From: Candidatus Falkowbacteria bacterium CG02_land_8_20_14_3_00_36_14 | GTDB lineage: Bacteria; Patescibacteriota; Patescibacteriia; Patescibacteriales; UM-FILTER-36-11 | Direction of reading: 5' to 3' | NCBI GenBank assembly: GCA_002781265.1 | Contig: PETS01000106.1 | Location: 1 to 13,873 of the forward strand | Length of the DNA: 13,873 nucleotides | In this document: piece after piece, positions 7,427 through 12,560 of the stretch | How positions within the stretch are numbered: the stretch's first letter is position 1 | Layout of the letters: each line of letters starts with the position of its first letter | The notes under the pieces: generated by a model | What the model was told of the DNA's origin: nothing | The model's database searches: none | The model's input: the letters and a program-made list of their open reading frames with translations, nothing else | Program-made: the position numbers and the translations under genes

Positions 7427-7454
7427 TCAAAACTTAAAATTCAAATGTCAAAGC
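7427..7454. repeat. 7-bp-period AT-rich repeat upstream of atpA
   Basis: Four heptads: TCAAAAC, TTAAAAT, TCAAATG, TCAAAGC. The arrangement and position at a gene border match the other heptad tracts in this window. Confidence 0.5.
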
Positions 7455-7617
7455 TATTTAATTATTTTGAGTTAAAAATTTATATTATTTAATATTTTTA
7501 TTAATTATTATTTTTATAATTTATACTTAAATGTTAAAAAATGACTTATATTAATTATTATGTTAATGTATATTTAATTATATTTTGCTTTTTTAAATCT
7601 TGCTTAAGGAGGTTTAT

Positions 7618-7716
7618 ATGACTTCTTTAAAAAAAGTAAAGAAAAAAAACAAAAAGTGTAAAAAGAAAACTACTACAAAGGATCAGCGCCCCCCGATCTT
7701 TACTTTAAAATTTTAA
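7618..7716 (+). CDS. Small lysine-rich protein (32 aa) in the atpH-atpA gap
   Basis: Not recognised. The ATG at 7618 is preceded by AAGGAGG at seven bases, one of the strongest ribosome-binding sites in the window. The product starts MTSLKKVKKKNKKCKKK and ends DQRPPIFTLKF: 32 residues, 13 of them lysine, one Cys, no membrane segment. It is too short for routine gene callers. A strong Rho-independent terminator follows 50 bp after the stop, and a loose promoter match (TTGAGT 7467-7472, TAATAT 7490-7495, 17-bp spacer) lies upstream, so promoter, ribosome-binding site, ORF and terminator form a self-contained unit. It is divergent from atpA and convergent with atpH. A basic nucleic-acid-binding or ribosome-associated peptide is possible, but this is only a guess from composition. 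Confidence 0.55.
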   Translation: MTSLKKVKKKNKKCKKKTTTKDQRPPIFTLKF

Positions 7717-7766
7717 ATATGTCCCCCTCTTTTATGAAATAATTATCTCCTCAACCCCTCTTAAAT

Positions 7767-7795
7767 GATACCGTTTAACGGTATCCTTATTTTTT
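7767..7795 (+). terminator. Rho-independent terminator of the small plus-strand gene
   Basis: GATACCG (7767-7773) and CGGTATC (7779-7785) form a perfect 7-bp stem around TTTAA, followed by CTTATTTTTTTATTT on the plus strand. The minus side has no T-run, so it acts in the plus direction, and the T tract runs into the atpH stop codon at 7795. Confidence 0.75.
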
Positions 7796-8196
7796 TATTT
7801 CTGTAAAGCTTCTTTTAATTCTATTAATCTTGTTTTCAAGCTGTTGTCTATAATTCTGTCGTTATATTTTATTATTATCCCGCCTAAAATACTTTCATCA
7901 ATTTTAATTTTAGTTTCGGCAATTTCCGCATTAGCGATTTTTTTAATATAGGAATTAATCTCTTGATTATAATTATTATCATGCTGGCTGGCGCTCACCA
8001 CTTCCGCAACTACTGTTTTGTTCTCATGGTTCCATAATGATTTGAACTTTTCCATTATTAAATCGGCCTTTTTGAGATCGTCATTTTTAATTATCAAACT
8101 GGCAAAATTTTTTAAAATACCAACCATGGCGCCAGCAGTCTTGTTGGCGGTAATTTCATATAATATTTTCGCGTATTGCCCTACGCTAATTTTCAT
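7795..8196 (-). CDS. atpH: ATP synthase F1 subunit delta (short form)
   Basis: Delta connects the top of F1 to the peripheral stalk (subunit b). The C-terminal signature is clear: ESILGGIIIKYNDRIIDNSL followed by KTRLIELKEAL, matching the family pattern GG-(I/V)-D-R-IDGS-L. The N-terminus SVGQYAKILYEIT is also recognisable. At 133 residues it is about 45 shorter than typical delta (near 178 in E. coli); the missing part appears to be the middle helices of the N-terminal bundle, after about residue 45, not a truncation by mutation. It starts 4 bp after the atpF stop and is the last gene of the upstream block. No Shine-Dalgarno seen. Confidence 0.92.
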   Translation of the reverse strand: MKISVGQYAKILYEITANKTAGAMVGILKNFASLIIKNDDLKKADLIMEKFKSLWNHENKTVVAEVVSASQHDNNYNQEINSYIKKIANAEIAETKIKIDESILGGIIIKYNDRIIDNSLKTRLIELKEALQK

Positions 8197-8200
8197 GGAT

Positions 8201-8698
8201 TTATCTTATTTTTTTTATCATTTTCTCAATTAAAGATTTTTCTTTTTTGTAATCCACCTTTTCTTCAAGAATTTTTTCCAATGACATGGCTATCAGGCCG
8301 GCAACTTCGGATTTTATTTCCTTTAAAGTTTTGGCCTTTTCCGCCAGTAATAATTGCTTTTCATTATTTATAATCTGGCCGACTTCATCCCTGGCCTTGG
8401 CCACTATTTCTTTCTTCTTGTTTTCCGCCAATTCATTGGCGTTATCTATTATTTTAACCGCTTCTTTGCCCGCTTGGTCTATTTTTTGCTGGTATTCTTT
8501 TTCGGTTAATGATAATTTTTTTTCTATCACGGCCGCGTCAGCCAGGCTTTTTTCAATCTTCTTGGTTCTTTCCTGCATCACGCTTATTAACGGCTTGACG
8601 GCAAAATAATAAATAATGCCAAAAATGATGGCGAAATTCACAATCTGCGCCAAAAATAATTTCAAATTCAAATGAAATATTTCAATAATTGACTCCAT
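8201..8698 (-). CDS. atpF: ATP synthase Fo subunit b
   Basis: Subunit b forms the peripheral stalk that holds F1 still relative to Fo. The 165-residue product has one N-terminal membrane helix (about residues 11-34, LKLFLAQIVNFAIIFGIIYYF) ending in the conserved KPL, then a long charged coiled coil rich in Lys, Glu and Ala, as expected. The ATG at 8696-8698 is chosen, since a GAGG lies about nine bases before it; an upstream TTG at 8713 is in frame but less likely. It is separated from atpE by an 85-bp spacer with a strong hairpin. A single b gene is present, with no b' paralogue. Confidence 0.95.
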   Translation of the reverse strand: MESIIEIFHLNLKLFLAQIVNFAIIFGIIYYFAVKPLISVMQERTKKIEKSLADAAVIEKKLSLTEKEYQQKIDQAGKEAVKIIDNANELAENKKKEIVAKARDEVGQIINNEKQLLLAEKAKTLKEIKSEVAGLIAMSLEKILEEKVDYKKEKSLIEKMIKKIR

Positions 8699-8751
8699 AG
8701 ATAAATTCCTCAAAACCCCGTTAAAAACCTATCTTCGGGGAAAATTAATAA

Positions 8752-8787
8752 TTTTTGCCGCCCCGAGATCGCTCGGGGCGGCAAAAA
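8752..8787. promoter_or_regulatory. Strong hairpin between atpE and atpF
   Basis: Two perfect 16-base arms (TTTTTGCCGCCCCGAG and its complement) surround ATCG. Further AT bases pair imperfectly outside. On the minus-strand transcript the GC stem is followed by AAAAA, not a U-run, so it does not look like an ordinary terminator. A second weak stem (CCCCG 8716-8720, CGGGG 8736-8740) lies between it and atpF. Likely roles are stabilising or processing the atpB-atpE message so that the c subunit is made in excess; it may also be a dispersed repeat. Confidence 0.6.
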
Positions 8788-8798
8788 ATTAATAATTG

Positions 8799-9011
8799 TT
8801 ATTTAATACCAAAAGATATTACTAAGGCATAAATAGCGATAGCTTCGGCAAAAGCACAGGCCAATAGCATCGCTACCATCACTTTCCCCGATGCTTCCGG
8901 GTTCCGTCCGATTGATTCCATGGCTTTGGCGCCGATTAAGCCGATGCTGATTCCCGGCCCGATGGAACCAATAGCGATTGCCAATGCTTTGGCCAACATA
9001 ACATTTTCCAT
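8799..9011 (-). CDS. atpE: ATP synthase Fo subunit c
   Basis: The c subunits form the rotating ring in the membrane and carry the translocated ion. The 70-residue product is a two-helix hairpin: glycine-rich helix 1 (GSIGPGISIGLIG), polar loop (GRNPEA) and helix 2 with the ion-binding Glu56 in AFAEAIAIYAL. Compared with Na+-type c subunits such as that of Ilyobacter, the Gln in helix 1 is replaced by Ile23 and the Ser after the carboxylate by Ala57, so H+ coupling is predicted. It lies between atpB and a large intergenic hairpin. No Shine-Dalgarno is visible. The call is secure; ion choice is inferred. Confidence 0.97.
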   Translation of the reverse strand: MENVMLAKALAIAIGSIGPGISIGLIGAKAMESIGRNPEASGKVMVAMLLACAFAEAIAIYALVISFGIK

Positions 9012-9051
9012 AATTTTAGTATTTATTAATTATTTATAATATTTTAATTTA

Positions 9052-9906
9052 TTAATGCTCTTCGGCGCTAGTCATCATTATTATATATGTCAGCACCAGC
9101 ATGGAAAAAATCAAAGCTTGTATAAAACCGACTAAAATTTCTAAAAACATAAATGGAATCGGCAGGCCAAAAAGCAGTATGGCCGACATTGATGCCAATA
9201 GCACTTCGCCGGCAAAAATATTGCCGAAAAGACGAAAAGACAAACTGGCTAACTTGGCCATTTCTCCGATTATTTCCAACAAACCGGCAAAAAATTTAAT
9301 GGGATTAACTAATAATATCGTCGGATCTTTTAATATTTTTTTCGGTATTTCTAATAATGCCTTGATATTGATAAATTTATTCAAATAGCGGTAAGCGCCG
9401 ACGGTAAATATGCTGAAAATGTGGCTGATGATCACGCCGATAACGGCTAAGGCTAAAGTAGTGTTAAGATCCGCAGTTCCGCCCCGGAAATAAGGCACAA
9501 AAATTTTCTTGCCATTTTCCGCTATTACTAAGCCGACAGAACCCACGCCGGGAATCAAACCCGACCAATTGCTTAACAGTATAAAAATAAAAAAACTGAA
9601 AATTATCGGAAAAAATTTCATAGTTTTTTCTCTGGAAGCGGTAACCGAATCAAAAATATTAAAAAGCGACTCAATAATAATTTCAATAAAATTTTGCGCG
9701 CCCTTAGGCACCATTTTTATCCTATTTTTTATAAATAGAATTACAATAATAACAACTAATACCACCAACCAGGAGTTTATCAAAGAATTAGTCACCGGCA
9801 TCTTGCCTATATGAAAAATGGTTTCCGCGTAAAGAGTGGGCTCCGGCTGTAATACGGCGGTTGTTAATCCATTATGCCCTAAGCTGTTATCGTTAAAATC
9901 ACTCAT
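9052..9906 (-). CDS. atpB: ATP synthase Fo subunit a
   Basis: Subunit a provides the two half-channels through which ions reach the c ring. In the 284-residue form the essential arginine is Arg225 in LSFRLFGNIFAGE, followed by the conserved helix near FIQALIFSMLVLTYI. Other family elements are SNWSGLIPG (112-120) and TADLNTTLALAV (144-155). Five or six membrane segments are apparent. The ATG at 9904-9906 is chosen; the frame can be extended 26 codons to a TTG, but that extension is basic and has no support. The gene opens the operon with a good promoter about 120 bp upstream; no atpI is found before it. Confidence 0.97.
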   Translation of the reverse strand: MSDFNDNSLGHNGLTTAVLQPEPTLYAETIFHIGKMPVTNSLINSWLVVLVVIIVILFIKNRIKMVPKGAQNFIEIIIESLFNIFDSVTASREKTMKFFPIIFSFFIFILLSNWSGLIPGVGSVGLVIAENGKKIFVPYFRGGTADLNTTLALAVIGVIISHIFSIFTVGAYRYLNKFINIKALLEIPKKILKDPTILLVNPIKFFAGLLEIIGEMAKLASLSFRLFGNIFAGEVLLASMSAILLFGLPIPFMFLEILVGFIQALIFSMLVLTYIIMMTSAEEH

Positions 9907-10026
9907 AAATATCAACCATTTTTTTAAAAACAAAAAAGATAAAAAAGCACGTTGCTTGATTATCCTTTTTATGGTTTTTACCAAAAAAAGCTAATTGAAA
10001 AAATATTTATTAACAAATTTAATTTA

Positions 10027-10054
10027 ATTATACAAACTATCAGTAAATAGTCAA
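10027..10054 (-). promoter_or_regulatory. Sigma70-type promoter of the atp operon
   Basis: On the minus strand TTGACT (10054-10049) and a perfect TATAAT (10032-10027) are separated by 16 bp. Transcription would begin near 10020, leaving a leader of roughly 115 bases before the atpB ATG. It is the best promoter match seen in the window. Confidence 0.65.
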
Positions 10055-10115
10055 CCCTCTTATTTTTTAAATTATTAGCTAATTTCTTAATTATTTTTTT
10101 GCTAATATTAAATAA

Positions 10116-10150
10116 AATGAATTACCCCGTAGCAGAGTTGCGAGGTATCC
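10116..10150. repeat. GTAGC-family palindromic repeat, copy A
   Basis: AATGAATTACCCCGTAGCA at its start is identical over 19 bases, in opposite orientation, to 12474-12492. As RNA, CCCCGUAGC pairs with GUUGCGAGG around AGA with two G-U pairs and one mismatch, which suggests a conserved hairpin. Confidence 0.7.
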
Positions 10151-10206
10151 TCAAGGTAGTTAATTATTTTGAAAAACCAATGGTTTCTCAAACTCTTCCT
10201 TGTAAG

Positions 10207-10235
10207 GAATACCCAGAGTAGAGCTCCGAGGAATA
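10207..10235. repeat. GTAGC-family repeat, degenerate copy B
   Basis: GAATACCCAGAGTAGAGC followed by TCCGAGGAAT resembles copy A (ACCCCGTAGCAGAG..GCGAGGTAT) with several changes. It lies 90 bp away in the same orientation. The relationship is by eye only. Confidence 0.35.
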
Positions 10236-10261
10236 TTTTGATTTAAAATTTATCTAAACTA

Positions 10262-10636
10262 TTAATCTTCTTTTGGCAAACCTCTCCCAATCCCCCATCT
10301 TTCTTCAGTAGATGGTATTTCTTTTTCTAATTCTTTTATCCAAACTCCAAAATCAGAATATCTTATTTTTACTCCTTTTTTTTCTAAAATATTTCTTATT
10401 TTTATGATAATACTTTTTTCATATTCCGGCAGCATTCCTTTAGCCAAAAGTATAATAAATTCTCTGTATTCATTAGATTCTTTATATCTTCTTAATACTC
10501 CGGATATAAAACCTGACCCTAATTTATTTATGCCTTTAAAATTAATTAAAACTTCATCAATAATGTTTTCTAATTGATTTGATTCTTCTCTTTTTTCCGG
10601 GTTAAAAACATCAGAACATTCAAGTTTTGAAACCAT
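10262..10636 (-). CDS. Hypothetical protein downstream of dnaJ
   Basis: Not recognised. It encodes 124 residues, starting MVSKLECSDVFNPEKREESN and ending in a TAA. The sequence is soluble and charged, with likely helices (NQLENIIDEVLINF, YREFIILLAKGMLPEYEKS and IIIKIRNILEKKG) and an aromatic stretch YSDFGVWIKELEKEI near residue 93. There is no signal peptide or membrane segment, and no metal motif. It starts 4 bp after the dnaJ stop, so it is very probably co-transcribed and may be translationally coupled, since no Shine-Dalgarno is seen. Codon use is similar to neighbouring genes. A role linked to DnaJ is possible from position only. Confidence 0.75.
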   Translation of the reverse strand: MVSKLECSDVFNPEKREESNQLENIIDEVLINFKGINKLGSGFISGVLRRYKESNEYREFIILLAKGMLPEYEKSIIIKIRNILEKKGVKIRYSDFGVWIKELEKEIPSTEERWGIGRGLPKED

Positions 10637-10640
10637 ATAA

Positions 10641-11726
10641 TTATATATTTAAATCTTTCAATTCTTGTTTTTGCTTTCTAGATAAATTAGTCGGCGTTTT
10701 TATTATTACTTCCACTAAGTGGTTTCCCCGCCGGCGACTCTGTAAATTCGCTACGCCTCGGCCGCGCAAATTAAAAGTGGTTCCGGATTGGGTGCCGGCC
10801 GGAATTTTTAATTTCACTTCCCCGTCTATGGTGCTAATATCTATCTTATCGCCTAAAGCGGCTTGAGTAAAGGTGATATAAGCTTTGGCTAAAATATTAT
10901 CTCCGTTGCGGACAAACCTTTTATCGGGGTTTACCCTTATTTCAATATATAAATCGCCGGCCGAAGCTCCCTTTTGCCCGGCCTCGCCCTGTCCGGTTAA
11001 GCGGATGGTTTCACCATTATCTATGCCGGCCGGAATTTTAATATTTAATTTAACCAATTCTTCCGCTACGCCGAGTCCAGAACATTTTGAGCATTTCTTA
11101 CTATAAGACCGGCCTTCCCCTTGGCAGGCGGAACAAGTGGTTTGCACCTGGATGTTTCCGAGAATGGTTCTTTGTATTTTTATTTCCTTGCCGGATCCGC
11201 CGCAATTTTGGCAAGTATTAATTTTCGCTCCCGGCTCTGCGCCGGTGCCGTTGCATTGGCTACAGGCCACTGTCTTTTTTAAATTAACTTCTTTAGTGGC
11301 GCCGAATACCGCCTCATTGAATTCAATCGCAAGCGTAGTTTGGATATCGCGGCCTCTTTTGGCTCTTTTGGCCCGGCCGCCGCCGAAGCCGAAGATATCG
11401 CCGATGCCTCCGAAGATATCGCCTAAATCGTCCATATTCACGTCAAAGCCGTTGGTAAATCCGGAAAAATCCCTGAATCCCTCAAAGCCGGAAAAACCGC
11501 CGCCGGCCTGGGCATTCTCAAAAGCTGATCCGAATTGGTCATATTGGGATCTTTTTTTGGCATCGCCCAAAACCTGATAAGCTTCATTTATCTCCTTAAA
11601 CTTAGCTTCGTCTCCGCCTTTTTTATCCGGATGATACTGGTGCGCCAGCTTCCTGAATGCCTTCTTAATTTCATCCGGCTGCGCGCCTTTATTCACGCCT
11701 AAAATTTTATAATAGTCTTTACCCAT
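10641..11726 (-). CDS. dnaJ: Chaperone protein DnaJ (Hsp40)
   Basis: Co-chaperone that delivers unfolded clients to DnaK and stimulates its ATPase. All domains of a type I DnaJ are present in the 361 residues: J-domain with HPD at 32-34, a Gly/Phe-rich linker (about 73-117), and a zinc-finger domain with four CxxCxGxG repeats (Cys155/158, 172/175, 198/201, 212/215), then the two C-terminal substrate-binding beta domains. The linker includes an Asp-rich insert (DVNMDDLGDIFGG). The length is near the family norm. It lies downstream of dnaK, DUF3467 and the four-helix-bundle cassette on the same strand. No Shine-Dalgarno is visible before the ATG. The identification is secure. Confidence 0.99.
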   Translation of the reverse strand: MGKDYYKILGVNKGAQPDEIKKAFRKLAHQYHPDKKGGDEAKFKEINEAYQVLGDAKKRSQYDQFGSAFENAQAGGGFSGFEGFRDFSGFTNGFDVNMDDLGDIFGGIGDIFGFGGGRAKRAKRGRDIQTTLAIEFNEAVFGATKEVNLKKTVACSQCNGTGAEPGAKINTCQNCGGSGKEIKIQRTILGNIQVQTTCSACQGEGRSYSKKCSKCSGLGVAEELVKLNIKIPAGIDNGETIRLTGQGEAGQKGASAGDLYIEIRVNPDKRFVRNGDNILAKAYITFTQAALGDKIDISTIDGEVKLKIPAGTQSGTTFNLRGRGVANLQSRRRGNHLVEVIIKTPTNLSRKQKQELKDLNI

Positions 11727-11729
11727 TCG

Positions 11730-11760
11730 ATTAAAAATTAAAAATTACGAATTACGAATT
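11730..11760. repeat. Left inverted repeat of the four-helix-bundle cassette (7-bp period)
   Basis: Heptads ATTAAAA, ATTAAAA, ATTACGA, ATTACGA. The 19-base core AATTAAAAATTACGAATTA (11736-11754) is present in exact inverted orientation at 12126-12144, on the other side of the four-helix-bundle gene. The stop codon of that gene lies inside this arm. Confidence 0.65.
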
Positions 11761-12109
11761 ATATTTTTCTTTGCAAGTAATTTGAATCTTCGCGATAATC
11801 CGACAAAGTTCATCGCAATCATTTAATAAAAATTCCGTTTGTTTAAATTCTAAAAAACTTCTATCAATTAAAGGCTTAATCCAATATTTTGTTTCTCTGG
11901 CTTCTTTATAAGCAATTGCGAATTTTGATAAAAAATCTTTTTCTGACTGTCCGCCGATTGCTTCTTTAATATTGGCGCCAATTGACGTACCGCTACGCAA
12001 AACTTGTTTTGATAAAACAAATTCCTTTTTACCAACTAAAAATTTATATAAATTAACTATCCTCAAAGCAAACTTATAGCTTTTTTCTTGAACAATATTA
12101 TTTTTTCAT
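11752..12109 (-). CDS. Four-helix-bundle (S23/IVP-type) protein, frameshifted near start
   Basis: Belongs to the four-helix-bundle family first known from proteins encoded by intervening sequences in 23S rRNA genes; its function is unsettled. Family motifs: RSGTSIGANIKEA, DFLSKFAIAYKEARETKYWI, CDELCRIIAKI. As written, the frame opens only at a TTG (12064-12066). Upstream codons still match the family (QEKSYKFALRIVNLY) back to the ATG at 12107-12109, where an A6 run (12101-12106 as T6 on plus) puts the ATG out of frame; with five A the reading is MKNNIVQEKSYKFALR. This is either a sequencing error, a recent mutation, or a slippage tract. The intact product would be about 119 residues. It is flanked by 19-bp inverted repeats. 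Confidence 0.9.
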
Positions 12110-12113
12110 TTAT

Positions 12114-12144
12114 ATTTTTAATTTTTAATTCGTAATTTTTAATT
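12114..12144. repeat. Right inverted repeat of the four-helix-bundle cassette (7-bp period)
   Basis: Heptads ATTTTTA, ATTTTTA, ATTCGTA, ATTTTTA. The stretch 12126-12144 is the exact reverse complement of 11736-11754. It separates the four-helix-bundle gene from the DUF3467 gene. Confidence 0.65.
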
Positions 12145-12149
12145 GAATA

Positions 12150-12434
12150 TCAACCTTTAAACCCAATCTCGTCCCCCATCGGCTCCGCTTCCTTGATTTC
12201 GCCGAACCGGTCTTCATATTTTTTCAAATTTTCCTTCATGGCTAACACAATTCTTTTGTAATGCCCCGGATTGGTAATTACTTTACTCACCACTTTCCCG
12301 CTTAGCCCCATAATGCTTAAAAACATAATTTGGAACTCGTCCTTATTATGGTTCACCTGCATGGCATTGGCGTATTCCGCTCCCGGAATATTATCCGCTA
12401 TTTTAATTTCCTGTTTTTTAAATTCATTTGTCAT
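12150..12434 (-). CDS. DUF3467 family protein
   Basis: A small (94-residue) protein of unknown function in the DUF3467 family. Recognisable features are the early AEYANAMQVNHNKDEFQIMF segment and GKVVSKVITNPGHYKRIVLA, followed by a helix (MKENLKKYEDRFGEI). The fold is probably a small beta-sandwich with helix, without enzymatic motifs. It is the only intact gene in the window whose stop is TGA (12150-12152). It lies downstream of dnaK, from which it is separated by two hairpin repeats, and upstream of the four-helix-bundle cassette. No Shine-Dalgarno is seen. Family call is fairly confident, made from remembered sequence patterns. Confidence 0.8.
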   Translation of the reverse strand: MTNEFKKQEIKIADNIPGAEYANAMQVNHNKDEFQIMFLSIMGLSGKVVSKVITNPGHYKRIVLAMKENLKKYEDRFGEIKEAEPMGDEIGFKG

Positions 12435-12453
12435 ATTGTTTTTATTAATTATT

Positions 12454-12492
12454 AATGAATTACCCCATCAGCTTGCTACGGGGTAATTCATT
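12454..12492. repeat. GTAGC-family palindrome with 13-bp arms
   Basis: AATGAATTACCCC and GGGGTAATTCATT are perfect inverted arms around a 13-base loop that contains the GCTAC core. It lies in the 126-bp spacer between dnaK and DUF3467. A 19-base half is shared with 10116-10134. It could form a terminator-like hairpin but no T-run follows immediately. Confidence 0.7.
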
Positions 12493-12509
12493 ATTTATAT
12501 TGCTCGCCC

Positions 12510-12540
12510 CTGGATTGCGGGTCGGAGCCCGGCATGACAG
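12510..12540. repeat. Dispersed GC-rich repeat after dnaK
   Basis: CTGGATTGCGGGTCGGAGCC followed by CGGCATGACAG. This has the form of a repeat seen in many bacterial genomes (CTGGATT-GCGGG...CCCGGC-ATGACAG), a partly self-complementary hairpin. It lies 20 bp past the dnaK stop and has much higher GC than its surroundings. Confidence 0.6.
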
Positions 12541-12560
12541 TATTATATCTAGTTTGCTTA

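Larger units (their letters stand above)
9907..10261. other. AT-rich region upstream of atpB with promoter and repeats
   Basis: No gene is seen. It holds the atp promoter at 10027-10054, two GTAGC-type repeat copies (10116-10150 and 10207-10235), and small hairpins (AACC-AAT-GGTT near 10176-10184; TTCCTT-GT-AAGGAA at 10196-10209). The repeats lie between the end of the upstream gene and the promoter. Confidence 0.7.

Noticed and set aside
7446..7451. TTGACA on the minus strand as the -35 box of an atpA promoter
   Set aside because: It is 22 bp from the nearest TATAAT, too far for a sigma70 promoter; only weaker -35 matches lie at proper spacing.
8752..8787. atpE-atpF hairpin as a Rho-independent terminator
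   Set aside because: On both strands the GC stem is followed by A residues, not a T-run, and atpF needs to be transcribed from upstream.
9907..9984. 26-codon N-terminal extension of atpB starting at TTG
   Set aside because: The extension is basic, begins with a rare start codon without Shine-Dalgarno, and the ATG at 9906 gives a normal-length subunit a.
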